Below, piece by piece: positions 8,787 to 17,512 of a stretch of DNA of 64,000 nt. Position 1 is the stretch's first letter. Each line of letters opens with the position of its first letter. Both the position numbers and the translations under genes were made by a program. The notes under the pieces are model-generated. The model was not told the origin of the DNA and did no database searches. It saw only the letters and a list, made by a program, of their open reading frames with translations. Where the stretch lies: contig JAKMEE010000032.1 in NCBI GenBank assembly GCA_022426155.1, forward strand, positions 1 through 64,000, given 5' to 3'. Source of the stretch: Candidatus Poseidonia sp. GTDB lineage: Archaea > Thermoplasmatota > Poseidoniia > Poseidoniales > Poseidoniaceae.

Positions 8787-8964
8787 GACATGGTAGAAGA
8801 TGGTATGGACTCTACTGGCCGAGGGCAAGCGGTGATGAGTGGATTATGCATGAGAATTGAGTTCGTGCTCCATCAGTGTCATGGCCAAATCGGTTCGCTG
8901 CGCCTCGATGAGCGTAGCGATGGCATGCAGAATTGAGTGACAATCGCACACCTGTGCGACTCGC

Positions 8965-9059
8965 TAGCGTCCACTTTGCCTCTTATGGTTGAGCGTTGTG
9001 TCCGCTTTACCACGCTCTTTGCTCATCGCTGCAATTCGTTGGCCCCAACGTCCACATCC
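8965..9059 (+). repeat. Dispersed direct repeat, copy 2 (right of giant gene)
   Basis: This is the second copy of the 3829-3929 element, 6-7 nt shorter through an internal gap. Its right end contains the perfect 14-nt palindrome CGTTGGCCCCAACG (9037-9050); copy 1 has one mismatch there. It ends 13 nt before the stop of the EF-hand membrane protein gene. Confidence 0.75.
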
Positions 9060-9072
9060 TCAGAGAGTCATC

Positions 9073-10428
9073 TTAAGGGGCGTCATCAATTCGTTGTGCT
9101 CGCTTGTATGCAAATTTCCAAAGCGGAGCCATGTCTTGAGTAAATTCGCCAATGGATATTTTTCCATCATCCCCTCCGAAGTGTTCCATATAATCGACTG
9201 CCTCGTATGGAGCCATGCCCCATTCCACGAGGAGAACTTCGAGTTCCATCAACTCCAAAAATCCAGATTGATCAATGTCAAGGAATTCAAAAACAGCTTT
9301 TGCAACCAATTCTGGATTCGAAAGACCTTTGTCGCGTAGTAGGTCTGCTGGGATTCGCTTTTGCATGTTTCCAATCGACCAAACCGTTTTTCTGAAGCAA
9401 TCAAAATCAATTTCTTCTTGATGCTCAAAACGGTCAATATATGCTTGAATTACATGTGGGGTCGCATCCCATGAAATTAACAATTCCTGGATTTCACCAA
9501 CATCAAGTGTCCCTGAGTTGTTGTGGTCAAGCGAGTGGAATGCAGCTTTTGCGGCTTCAATTTCACTCAACCCACTTGAAGCATATTCTGTATTCAATTC
9601 TAGCCACATGGCTCGGACATTCTCATTAATTGTGGCAGAATGTGTACGTTCTTCCATCAATGCTTTGTATTCATTTATGCTAGGCTTTAGAATTATTTTG
9701 GTCAATTGAATGTAAAAGATAATCCCCATACAAAACAACAGAAGGCCTGCCGGGCCAATCACAAAGTGAATAATGGTTGCACCACCAGCCATTGTTCCGA
9801 CGGTATAGGTTGAATTTGGAATCATGCCAAATTTCCACATCAATCGTCCGTATAAGCGAACGAATGCATACGCTTGTAAGGTAATCCAAGTTCTCTCAAT
9901 CCAAAGAAGACTTTCTGGTTCAAATGCTAAATGAATTGCGCAGTAAATATGAAGTGACGAGATTCCAATATATGCTGGAACCATGATTCCTTTCGCTCCA
10001 AATACACCCGGAGTCTGAAACAATGCTGAAGGTGCGTGCGCAGTAAATACACAGACAAGTGTGATCATTGACCATGTATATCCTGAAAACACGATGACAT
10101 CACCGGTGTAAATACAAAACCAAGCCATGGCTCCAGCAATGACTTCAGCAGAGCCTGCAATTATGTGACTCATCATAGTGAACTTTCGTTTCGGCAACAT
10201 GATGTATTTTGGATGTGGTGGGTTGGTAGCATGAAAGTAAATGATATACATATTCAGAAGTATAGAAAAAGCGGCGAAAGCTATGAATTGAGATTTGTAT
10301 TGCATTGAAGAATATATCCAAGAAGTGCCCTCTCCGTTTCCAAAATAGTCCAAAAAGAGCCAATAAATTCCAAAATAAGCACCCATTGTAAGGAAAAAGA
10401 CCAAACCCCTCAGTTTCCGATTTGACAT
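9073..10428 (-). CDS. Multi-pass membrane protein with C-terminal EF-hands
   Basis: Residues 1-247 contain seven or eight predicted membrane helices with several His residues in or near them (His87, His131, His160, His166, His221). Residues ~285-451 are soluble and carry EF-hand loops: DHNNSGTLDVGE (301-312) and DIDQSGFLELME (384-395) are close to canonical, while regions near 333-341 and 416-428 (HFGGDDGKISIGE) look like degenerate partners, giving two EF pairs. EF-hand regulation of an integral membrane protein is rare in archaea. The gene is divergent from the NDH-2-like flavoprotein at 10515, sharing an 86-bp promoter region, which suggests a joint function. The membrane domain family is not recognised; haem binding by the histidines is only a possibility. 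Confidence 0.7.
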   Translation of the reverse strand: MSNRKLRGLVFFLTMGAYFGIYWLFLDYFGNGEGTSWIYSSMQYKSQFIAFAAFSILLNMYIIYFHATNPPHPKYIMLPKRKFTMMSHIIAGSAEVIAGAMAWFCIYTGDVIVFSGYTWSMITLVCVFTAHAPSALFQTPGVFGAKGIMVPAYIGISSLHIYCAIHLAFEPESLLWIERTWITLQAYAFVRLYGRLMWKFGMIPNSTYTVGTMAGGATIIHFVIGPAGLLLFCMGIIFYIQLTKIILKPSINEYKALMEERTHSATINENVRAMWLELNTEYASSGLSEIEAAKAAFHSLDHNNSGTLDVGEIQELLISWDATPHVIQAYIDRFEHQEEIDFDCFRKTVWSIGNMQKRIPADLLRDKGLSNPELVAKAVFEFLDIDQSGFLELMELEVLLVEWGMAPYEAVDYMEHFGGDDGKISIGEFTQDMAPLWKFAYKRAQRIDDAP

Positions 10429-10449
10429 AGCAAGTGTTTATCGGGCTTG

Positions 10450-10459
10450 TTTATAATTT
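10450..10459 (-). promoter_or_regulatory. TATA-like box of EF-hand membrane protein
   Basis: AAATTATAAA on the minus strand lies 22-31 nt upstream of the ATG at 10428, consistent with a leaderless archaeal promoter. The divergent gene at 10515 has an A-rich GAATAAAAGA at 10491-10500. Confidence 0.45.
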
Positions 10460-10514
10460 CATTCATTATGAAGCCAGGGGTTATCTTGATGAATAAAAGA
10501 GATGTCGTTTAGCC

Positions 10515-12128
10515 ATGGCTCCGAGAAGGATAGTGATTCTCGGAGGTGGCTACGGAGCACTGTACTCATGCCCAAGATTGAAGCGAGCGGCTCGTCAAGG
10601 AAAGGTAGAAGTCACCTTGATTAATAAAGAAAATTTTCACATTTGGCATGGTTTCATTGGTGAAATGCTTGTTGGAAAGATTTCTCCTCGCAGCATCTTA
10701 ACGCCTGCTCGGCGTGTCTTCCAGCCAGCAAAAATCATACTGGCGATTGTCAATCAAATCGATCGGGAAAAGAAGTTAGTAAGCTTCATTCGGGAACACG
10801 ATGGCCTGCCGGGGACAATTCCCTATGATGATTTAATCATCAATGTGGGAACGCGACAAAGTTCTGAATCATTTCCGGGATTGGATGAACATGGATTTAA
10901 ATTAAAAAAATGGGATCACTGTTTCCAACTTCGTAATCACATACCACGAATGTTTGAACTGGCAAGTTCGACTGATGATGAAGATGAACGACGTGCCATG
11001 CTCACATTTTTTGTTGCAGGGGGCGGATTTTCTGGTACAGAAGTTGCAGGCTCCCTGGCTTCCCTTGCTAAAAAAGTCATAAAAAAGGATTACAAAGAGT
11101 TGGATATGTCTGAGGTAAGAATTGTTTTGGTTCATCCTGGAAAGACGATCTTGCCTGAATTTTATGGCCCGAGAGTCAATACAAACCAAGTTAAACAATA
11201 TCCGTCATTGGTAAAGTATGCTGAGAAACAACTCAAAAAATCCGGCGTAGAATTGAAGACCGAGACAAGAATTTTAGCGGTTTCTCCGAAGTCGGTCACC
11301 TTGGATGATGGGATTGTTATTCCAACTCGAACCGTAATTAGTGCAATTGGAACTAGCCCACAAGCCCTCGTTTTTGGAAGTGACCTACCACTGACAGAAT
11401 CTCAACGTTTGGATTGTGAACCCTCTGGTTTGGTCAAAGGTTGCACGGATATTTATGCTGCCGGCGATTGTGCAGCAATTCCACATCCGAAAGGGGGGGA
11501 AATTCCACCCACTGCTTGGTGGGCAATGAAAGCAGGTGACCATGTTGCAAAAAATATTCTAAGGGCAATGAAAGGCAAGAAGCCCAAGCCATTCAAATTA
11601 ACAGGGCTTGGTCAGGCGGTATCGATTGGTAATAATCGGGCTTGTGCGGAGTTGAAAGGAATTCCGATAAAAGGCTTCACTGCATGGGTGACCTGGCGAA
11701 TATTTTTGCTTTACTATTTCCCTTCAGTCGATGGAAAAGTCCGCCTTCTCTCTGATTGGATGATTTCCCCATTATTGGGTAGAGATATCATTGATATGAG
11801 TGTTGACGATTTTGACGATTTCGAAATTAAAAGAATGCGGTATCAGCCAGGTGAATTGATTGTTGAGCAAGGTCGGGTCGGAAACACATATCAATTGATT
11901 CTTTCAGGTCAAGCGATTGTATCCCAAGATGTGGATGGCGATGGTGTTGACGACTTCGTCAAAACTCTTGGTGTTGGAGATCTGATTGGGCACGATTCAT
12001 CCGATGGAATTGCAAAATATTCAGTCAAAAGTGATGATGTCCTAGAAACGGTTGCTTTACGACACGATGAAGCAGAAGACTTGGCACGTACATTCTCTAT
12101 TTTGTTGAAGAGCGAGCATTCCTCTTGA
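10515..12128 (+). CDS. Type II NADH dehydrogenase-like flavoprotein fused to cNMP-binding-like domain
   Basis: Residues 1-420 are an NDH-2/FAD-dependent pyridine nucleotide-disulfide oxidoreductase: FAD-binding VILGGGYGA (7-15), NAD(P)H-binding FVAGGGFSGTEVAGS (166-180), and the second FAD motif DIYAAGDCA (312-320). Such enzymes pass electrons from NADH to membrane quinone without pumping protons. Residues ~436-530 form an extra domain with the cyclic-nucleotide-binding fold pattern (YQPGELIVEQG, YQLILSGQAIV, LGVGDLIG). Inside it is DVDGDGVDDF (472-481), which matches a calcium-loop consensus. NDH-2 enzymes are usually ~400-450 residues, so the C-terminal domain is an addition. Substrate could also be sulfide (SQR-like), but no redox Cys pair is evident. 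Confidence 0.75.
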   Translation: MAPRRIVILGGGYGALYSCPRLKRAARQGKVEVTLINKENFHIWHGFIGEMLVGKISPRSILTPARRVFQPAKIILAIVNQIDREKKLVSFIREHDGLPGTIPYDDLIINVGTRQSSESFPGLDEHGFKLKKWDHCFQLRNHIPRMFELASSTDDEDERRAMLTFFVAGGGFSGTEVAGSLASLAKKVIKKDYKELDMSEVRIVLVHPGKTILPEFYGPRVNTNQVKQYPSLVKYAEKQLKKSGVELKTETRILAVSPKSVTLDDGIVIPTRTVISAIGTSPQALVFGSDLPLTESQRLDCEPSGLVKGCTDIYAAGDCAAIPHPKGGEIPPTAWWAMKAGDHVAKNILRAMKGKKPKPFKLTGLGQAVSIGNNRACAELKGIPIKGFTAWVTWRIFLLYYFPSVDGKVRLLSDWMISPLLGRDIIDMSVDDFDDFEIKRMRYQPGELIVEQGRVGNTYQLILSGQAIVSQDVDGDGVDDFVKTLGVGDLIGHDSSDGIAKYSVKSDDVLETVALRHDEAEDLARTFSILLKSEHSS

Positions 12129-13158
12129 TGCTAAGTTCAAACAATTCCATCAATGCCTGCTCGATTATTTCAACATCATTGAGCAAATTCCCGTGGCTTT
12201 GAGATGTCTCATATTCGATATCAATCGGATAGAATGGCTTTGCTGAATCAAACAATATTCTTCCGTCACCCGGTTCTAAACTCGGTTGGTCGATGTCCCA
12301 TTTGTTGGATGTGGTTCGTTTGTATGAACATGGAGTTTGATGTTTCAAACTACGTACTATTCCGGTAGGGGGTATTTCTTTGGAAATTGGCCACTCCGAC
12401 TCAATTGTTGTTCGAATCCTTTGTGCGGTAAGAAGTGCTTGGTCCAAGTGTTTCATGTCTTTCTTGGAGAGTGTGGATTTAGATGAAAACAAACCCAAGC
12501 CATTCGCCCTCCATGAGTTTGAATCGTACCAATTATGGTCAACTTCATTTCCATCTTGGTCAAAAAGTCTAGAATGACCTGCGAGTGGAAAGTATGTCCA
12601 CGGAGCAGTCCACGTGAAGTGAACGCTTTGATCGATGATTGTTCTGTTTCTCAGAATACGCTCTCCCCTGGTCATGTCTGGGAGAAAACTTACCCCATCC
12701 CCAAAAGGTACGCCACAATGGAGTACGCCGTGGACCTTCGGACACGATTCCATTCGCAGTGCTAATTCTGTAACGATTCCACCGTTGCTGTGAGTTATCA
12801 GCAAAGGGATGTCTTGTTCATTGGTTATTCTTTCGATGAAGGCGACCAGGAGATCCGCAGCTTCTTCTTGCGATCTACGCCAGTCGTATGTAAATGAATG
12901 AACTCTCCACAATTTTTTCCCTAGGCCATTGAGGAATTTACCGTAAATTGACTTTCCAGCGAGTGAAGATATCGGTTTTCCGCTCCGATCACTCGTTTTG
13001 GATTGAATTCCATCGTCCCAAGAGATAGGTAGTGCCATGCTTGTGTCTTTGTTATACAGTATGTCTCGGATTCGCAGCCACTTTTTGTTACCCTTGGCTC
13101 CAATCAATTCGCACCCTTTGATTCCATGGATAAAAATCAGTGGTGGATTGGATGCCAT
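12097..13158 (-). CDS. LCAT-like alpha/beta hydrolase
   Basis: This resembles the lecithin:cholesterol acyltransferase / PGAP1-like branch of alpha/beta hydrolases. It starts with the oxyanion strand PLIFIHGIKG (6-15), has FTYDWRR (89-95) as in LCAT proteins, and a nucleophile elbow LLITHSNGG with Ser124. The elbow reads T-H-S-N-G rather than the usual G-x-S-x-G. A later acid and histidine (for example in the SQSHGNLL region near the C-terminus) could complete the triad. A lipase, acyltransferase or esterase acting on lipids is likely; the substrate is unknown. Its 3' end overlaps the convergent flavoprotein gene by 32 nt. Confidence 0.7.
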   Translation of the reverse strand: MASNPPLIFIHGIKGCELIGAKGNKKWLRIRDILYNKDTSMALPISWDDGIQSKTSDRSGKPISSLAGKSIYGKFLNGLGKKLWRVHSFTYDWRRSQEEAADLLVAFIERITNEQDIPLLITHSNGGIVTELALRMESCPKVHGVLHCGVPFGDGVSFLPDMTRGERILRNRTIIDQSVHFTWTAPWTYFPLAGHSRLFDQDGNEVDHNWYDSNSWRANGLGLFSSKSTLSKKDMKHLDQALLTAQRIRTTIESEWPISKEIPPTGIVRSLKHQTPCSYKRTTSNKWDIDQPSLEPGDGRILFDSAKPFYPIDIEYETSQSHGNLLNDVEIIEQALMELFELSIKRNARSSTK

Positions 13159-13299
13159 GAAGTCACCTAACTACGCCATTGAACATGGGGTAATAACTTA
13201 ATCTCACCATTCCAAAGTTAGGTAAACCCGTTCAACATCAATGTAAGCTACACTCACCTTAACCACGGTCAAACACTCGTTCTGGTAGGTTTGGTTTCA

Positions 13300-13566
13300 C
13301 TATTTTTTTCTCGATACTTCACAATACACGGTTTTTCCACTTCGGAGTAAATTTACTATGTTCGTGTGAACATCGTGTTTTCCAGAAATCAACCTCCACA
13401 AATAATTCTCGGGGTGTTCTGATCCATGGGTTGATGCCCAGTTAGAATTTGGCGAGCGGAAAATAATGCTCACGTCCACTCCCTCCCAGCGAAGTCGAAA
13501 ATCATCCAGTTCCCCTCCGCGGTTTTCAATGAGATTTGTTGTGATTTCAATTCGTTCTTTGTCCAT
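13300..13566 (-). CDS. Small hypothetical protein, 88 aa
   Basis: I do not recognise this short soluble protein. The ATG at 13566 (MDKERIEI) is chosen because a GGAGGAG Shine-Dalgarno-like sequence lies 6-12 nt before it; the frame extends five codons further to a TTG. The text alternates strands and charged turns (FRLRWEGVDVSIIFR; KTVYCEVSRKK), suggesting a small beta-rich fold. It lies between the LCAT-like hydrolase and the nuclease gene on the same strand. Confidence 0.6.
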   Translation of the reverse strand: MDKERIEITTNLIENRGGELDDFRLRWEGVDVSIIFRSPNSNWASTHGSEHPENYLWRLISGKHDVHTNIVNLLRSGKTVYCEVSRKK

Positions 13567-13617
13567 TATTGGCTCCTCCAAGAATCAGTATTAGATCGGA
13601 CTCAGAAGCCTTGGGTT

Positions 13618-14697
13618 TCAAGGCCAAGAACCAGGATGATTTGTTCTCATCCATTCATATCGATTATCCATCACATCAAAGTCATGGAAGTTCTCAACGG
13701 TGGAAACTCTTCCTGTCCGAGAATTAGGAGGCGAAGGCATCGCTTGTTTGGGTGGTAAATTTGGGTCAAGAATGCACTCAATTGCTAAATCAATTGTGGG
13801 TTCAACCCAGCTCCAATCCAGTGGAGTTTCTGTATGAGCACTTTCTAACTGCAAATCCAAACTAGTGGTGAAATCTACTTGACTGCCATGGCCAGCGTTG
13901 AAGATGATGTGATGGCCGATGGGGTGAACACGATGAGGAAGCCCCTCGCGTGCCACAATCCTCTCCATCATCCATGCATAGAACTCGAGTTGTCGGATAT
14001 ACGCTCGATGAAATTTTCCAGATGAGTGTCTTGGATTCCACCATTCGGTTACTTTCTCTTGCCATTTGGATGGTTTACTGCTTGTTGATTTATAATCGAT
14101 GATAACCAACCAAGGTTGACCATCTTCATCAGTGTATTCAAGGATGTCATCCGGCATACCGTACACATTAAATCGAGCATAGGGGTCTGTTGGACGTTGG
14201 TACAAGATGCCACGGGTACGGGCCCACCTCCACTGCGCATATGGACGTCGGCCACATAAATCCACGAAGAAATCAGGGTCAGTCGGATGTATCCACGGGA
14301 CCATGTCGGCAAGAGGGGTCCCTGAAAAATGTGGAATAGCCCCCACTCGTGAAAGAGTTCCTGACGCACGAATGACATCGGTTGAAGCCTCTGCCAATGT
14401 GCCGATGCGCTCGTTGATTGTGAAACTCGCCCCAGATAACCTCGCAGCAAATGCTCCGTTAAATCTCAACCAAAATTGACGTGGGCTCTCGAGGAAAATG
14501 CCCAATGTACCTTGGCTGAGGTCTTTTGTGAAATCACTGCCTCTCTGGCCGACTCCATAGAATATTTGAGTTGCGGCCGTCGATGGGTCATACGCCGTGC
14601 GATCGTACCCTCCAACTTTCTTATCCAAGAGAATTCGATTCGCAGGAAATCCTGGAAGGAATTGGTATGATTCATTGCCTGGGTCTCCGACTGTCAT
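13618..14697 (-). CDS. PD-(D/E)XK nuclease superfamily protein (RecB/Cas4-like)
   Basis: The core has the ordered signature of RecB-family nucleases: an acidic residue in YGMPDDILEY (about 179-188), the catalytic IIDYKST strand (Asp201, Lys203), and the downstream helix RQLEFYAWMM (235-244), matching the QxxxY motif. The 359-residue protein has a long N-terminal extension that may recognise DNA. No Cys set for the Cas4-type Fe-S cluster is evident, and there is no CRISPR array here, so a DNA repair or processing role is more likely than adaptation. The primase and helicase genes follow a few genes away. Confidence 0.75.
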   Translation of the reverse strand: MTVGDPGNESYQFLPGFPANRILLDKKVGGYDRTAYDPSTAATQIFYGVGQRGSDFTKDLSQGTLGIFLESPRQFWLRFNGAFAARLSGASFTINERIGTLAEASTDVIRASGTLSRVGAIPHFSGTPLADMVPWIHPTDPDFFVDLCGRRPYAQWRWARTRGILYQRPTDPYARFNVYGMPDDILEYTDEDGQPWLVIIDYKSTSSKPSKWQEKVTEWWNPRHSSGKFHRAYIRQLEFYAWMMERIVAREGLPHRVHPIGHHIIFNAGHGSQVDFTTSLDLQLESAHTETPLDWSWVEPTIDLAIECILDPNLPPKQAMPSPPNSRTGRVSTVENFHDFDVMDNRYEWMRTNHPGSWP

Positions 14698-14791
14698 GGG
14701 TTCAAACTCTCGCTGATGCTTTTCAAATTTACCCTACTACATGGTGTCCAGAAAAACACCCACTTATATGCTGGAAGATGAATGTAACCAC

Positions 14792-15583
14792 ATGCGAAAA
14801 GGTATTCTCGGCGTTCTCGTCCTTGTCATTGGCTTATCCATGCTTTCAGTAACAGCCATGCTCGGTTTAGGCATGAATCCTTTTTCGTCAACGGAACGGC
14901 CGTTTGAAATTTCGGTGAATGATGAGGTTGGGACCAATCGCTACGTTATGATTGAGGTTGACGAAGGAGATAACGATGAAGAAGAAATGATCACTGAAAT
15001 TTTTCATGAATTTCAATTCACTTCAAATTCCGATGAGGGCATGGTAACTTGGGACTTCGGCGACGGTGAAGTTCAAACAGGCCAGGCCGTCACCCATCAA
15101 TTTACAAACCCAGGTGTTCATACTGTGAAAGCAACCTTGGTGACCGGAGAGATGGTTACAATGCGTAGTCTTACCGTCACAGTTCACCTCGATTCAGAGG
15201 TGGAAGCCGATAACATGGAGTGCGCCTGTGCGCCAACTGGGAAGGACACGATCATCGTCTTATCATCAAACGTCGGTCAATCCACTTTGGAAGGCTTTGT
15301 ACAGGTTCAGCACGATGGTAGCAGCGAATCCTGCAGTCTTCGCAACCCTCTGCAGGAATGCCACGTCCGTGTGATGGTTCAAACATTGCAAGAAGGCTCC
15401 GTGATTCAACAGGATATTCTTTTCGATGATACTTTCCGCAGTAACGAATACGTGGTGGATTTCATGTTTGAGGATCTTACACTCGAGGAAGGACAAACGC
15501 TTCAGTTACGTCTCGAAACCGATCAAGTACGTGATTGGCATAAACCGACAGCAGCATGGATGACGAGCGCACCATTGATTTGA
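14792..15583 (+). CDS. Membrane-anchored PKD-domain protein
   Basis: From the ATG at 14792 (MRKGILGVLVLVIGLSML) the protein has about 263 residues, starting with a signal anchor or signal peptide. A PKD domain follows, with the hallmark VTWDFGDGEVQTG and the strand THQFTNPGVHTVKATL. The C-terminal half is beta-rich with Cys pairs (MECACAP; SCSLRNPLQECHV) that could form disulfides outside the cell. The upstream in-frame ATG at 14741 would precede the signal by 17 polar residues and is less likely. It is probably a cell-surface protein; the ligand is unknown. Confidence 0.75.
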   Translation: MRKGILGVLVLVIGLSMLSVTAMLGLGMNPFSSTERPFEISVNDEVGTNRYVMIEVDEGDNDEEEMITEIFHEFQFTSNSDEGMVTWDFGDGEVQTGQAVTHQFTNPGVHTVKATLVTGEMVTMRSLTVTVHLDSEVEADNMECACAPTGKDTIIVLSSNVGQSTLEGFVQVQHDGSSESCSLRNPLQECHVRVMVQTLQEGSVIQQDILFDDTFRSNEYVVDFMFEDLTLEEGQTLQLRLETDQVRDWHKPTAAWMTSAPLI

Positions 15584-15596
15584 CCTGTTGATTGGA

Positions 15597-15980
15597 TCAG
15601 TCCCAACCCATCACCTTGCGAAGGGTCGCTGAGGTGACGAGTGCCTCAATGGTTTCACTGCCCATGTCCTTCAAATAACTCTCACCTATTTTTCCCCGAA
15701 ATTCCGCTTCACTCAGGCCTGATGCATCCAGCCGATGGATGATGCTATTGTAAGCCGACATTCGACTTGCTGAAACAGGTCGAGGTGTGAAATTAATGGC
15801 GTGAAAGCACGTTTTACACATCGAATGGCCTGACCATTGCGTCATGCGGCCGCAACCAGATTCGCAAGGATTTGGCGCCTGTGAATGTGAAGGTTGAGAA
15901 GATTGCGAAGATTGCGAAGACTCATTGCCATCATTAATGCCTCCATTGAGGAGGTTGAATATAAACTGTAGAAATCCCAT
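15597..15980 (-). CDS. Small protein with Cys4 motif and C-terminal helical domain
   Basis: The ATG at 15980 (MGFLQFIFNLL) is preferred over the upstream GTG/ATG candidates. The N-terminal hydrophobic helix is followed by a Ser/Gln-rich linker, then a putative zinc knuckle CESGCG-(8)-CKTC (C-x3-C-x~11-C-x2-C). The C-terminal ~70 residues (SEAEFRGKIGESYLKDMG) look like a compact helical domain. The function is unknown. It lies between the PKD protein (convergent) and the primase-like gene. Confidence 0.6.
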   Translation of the reverse strand: MGFLQFIFNLLNGGINDGNESSQSSQSSQPSHSQAPNPCESGCGRMTQWSGHSMCKTCFHAINFTPRPVSASRMSAYNSIIHRLDASGLSEAEFRGKIGESYLKDMGSETIEALVTSATLRKVMGWD

Positions 15981-16109
15981 GTGGCTCAACTCGTGACTGC
16001 GGGGCTGCCCGACCCCGCAGTCGATTGGATTCATGAAAAATTTTCATAAGGTCATTACCCGAAGGTTCTCTTGGACAGTGGGCCATTTGTTCATTCGGCC
16101 TATAATAAT

Positions 16110-17414
16110 TCAGTTTTTGACAACCATTCGGACAGCTGGCTCTCTGCGACCCGCAACTTCCTCATCCCCAGTTTCAATCTCAATGTCCAATCGCTTCAGA
16201 ATTTCGAGGTGTGTCGCAGACCAGGGTACGTTGGATTGTTCTTTGCGAACCTCTCTCCAAATTCCCAGGGGTACCAACTCTCCTTCCATCGCTCCATCGC
16301 CCGGCTTGACAGGGGAAATATCCACCCAATAATGCCCTAGCCGTTGAATCTCTCCAGACAGTTGTGGGAAACCGAGCGATGGAAAGGTCTTGCGAAGTTG
16401 CTGCATTGGAATGGCTCGAGGGACGATGACCAATTCCCGCTGGTCCATGGAAAAAGCGAAGGCTGGCGTCCATTTCTTTTCTCTGAGTCGTTGCGCCGTA
16501 CGTTCGAGTTGTTGTTCCCCCCAACGTCGTGGAATCCATAGCAGAACTGCACTTCGTTCCTTAGTGCCAATGACTTGGCTGCTCAATTGAAGCCCTGTTC
16601 TCGTTGCTTGCTCTGTCCCTGTTGAAGGTGTTGATTTCTTTTTCAAGGTCAAACGTTTCTTCAATCCAAGTAACATTTGTGGTAATGAAGACGGCCAGTA
16701 AGGCATGCGTTTGGCAGAGGGGTGGCGCGGAAGTTCCTTCTTCCATTGTTTCAGGGGTTGCCTGAGTTTTTCTCGAGTGATTCGAAAACAGCACCAGCCC
16801 GTAGTGCCATGAAGACTTCCAGGGAGTCGAATAATCCGACGAGTATCAGCGGTGACGCTCGGGTCAACGGGGAAACCTGCATCAAGCACACGTTTCAGGA
16901 GTGCTTTGCGCACCCTCCGAACTTCTTCCTCTCGTGTTTTGGGGTCCGGTATGGCAAACATTTCTCGGTTAGGGTCTGAAAAAATGAGATGAAATCCCTT
17001 TCCACCACTGAAACTAATGCTACGAAGTGTGAGATCTTCATGTTCATCCAACCATTCAAGCAGTGCCGATGCTGCGAGGCGTGCTCGTTCGAGTCGCCGA
17101 TGACAGAAGGGACGGAAATCAATATCGAACACCACCAAATGGTCGAGGAGGATTGGAGGTGCTCGTTCATCGTCGGTTAATTTTGGGAGATCGATAGGAT
17201 TGAGCCAAGATGACGTGCCAATGTACACATCACGTGGCCCTTGCTTTGAGAGAATCTTCCGAAGCATCTTGTCGTTGGAAATCTGCTTTGATGCTGTCAC
17301 CCACCGATTGTTTGGCATTCTCCATCGGAATTGATGCCAGGATGGTTTGTCAAGCCATTCCATGTCGGTTGGATTGGAGGCATACCATGCCTTCAATGTC
17401 TTTCGCTCGAACAT
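16110..17414 (-). CDS. priS: DNA primase small subunit-like protein (PriS / AEP superfamily)
   Basis: Three archaeo-eukaryotic primase motifs are present in order: VVFDID (about 95-100) with the metal-binding Asp pair, SFSGGKGFHLIF (135-146) matching SGGRGxH, and DTRRIIRLPGSLHGTTG (191-207). These bind metal and NTP to make RNA primers for replication. At 434 residues it is longer than typical PriS (~330-400); the C-terminal part contains an extra Arg-rich segment and an acidic tail. No large subunit (PriL) is adjacent. A primase-like repair enzyme is the alternative, but the third motif is very PriS-like. Confidence 0.8.
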   Translation of the reverse strand: MFERKTLKAWYASNPTDMEWLDKPSWHQFRWRMPNNRWVTASKQISNDKMLRKILSKQGPRDVYIGTSSWLNPIDLPKLTDDERAPPILLDHLVVFDIDFRPFCHRRLERARLAASALLEWLDEHEDLTLRSISFSGGKGFHLIFSDPNREMFAIPDPKTREEEVRRVRKALLKRVLDAGFPVDPSVTADTRRIIRLPGSLHGTTGWCCFRITREKLRQPLKQWKKELPRHPSAKRMPYWPSSLPQMLLGLKKRLTLKKKSTPSTGTEQATRTGLQLSSQVIGTKERSAVLLWIPRRWGEQQLERTAQRLREKKWTPAFAFSMDQRELVIVPRAIPMQQLRKTFPSLGFPQLSGEIQRLGHYWVDISPVKPGDGAMEGELVPLGIWREVRKEQSNVPWSATHLEILKRLDIEIETGDEEVAGRREPAVRMVVKN

Positions 17415-17512
17415 CAAAATGAAGGGTATTTGGCATAGCCCTCAAAGTTTCCCTTTCGCCCCTTTCTCCGGTTTGGTGCTCTAATATAACGGGGAGTGGG
17501 CCATTGCGCCGA

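Noticed and set aside
3829-9059. Possible integron attC sites
   Set aside because: The ends do not show the RYYYAAC/GTTRRRY core pair and no integrase is in the window.
13618-14697. Cas4 of a CRISPR system
   Set aside because: No CRISPR array or other cas gene in the window and no Fe-S cysteine set; annotated only as RecB-like nuclease.
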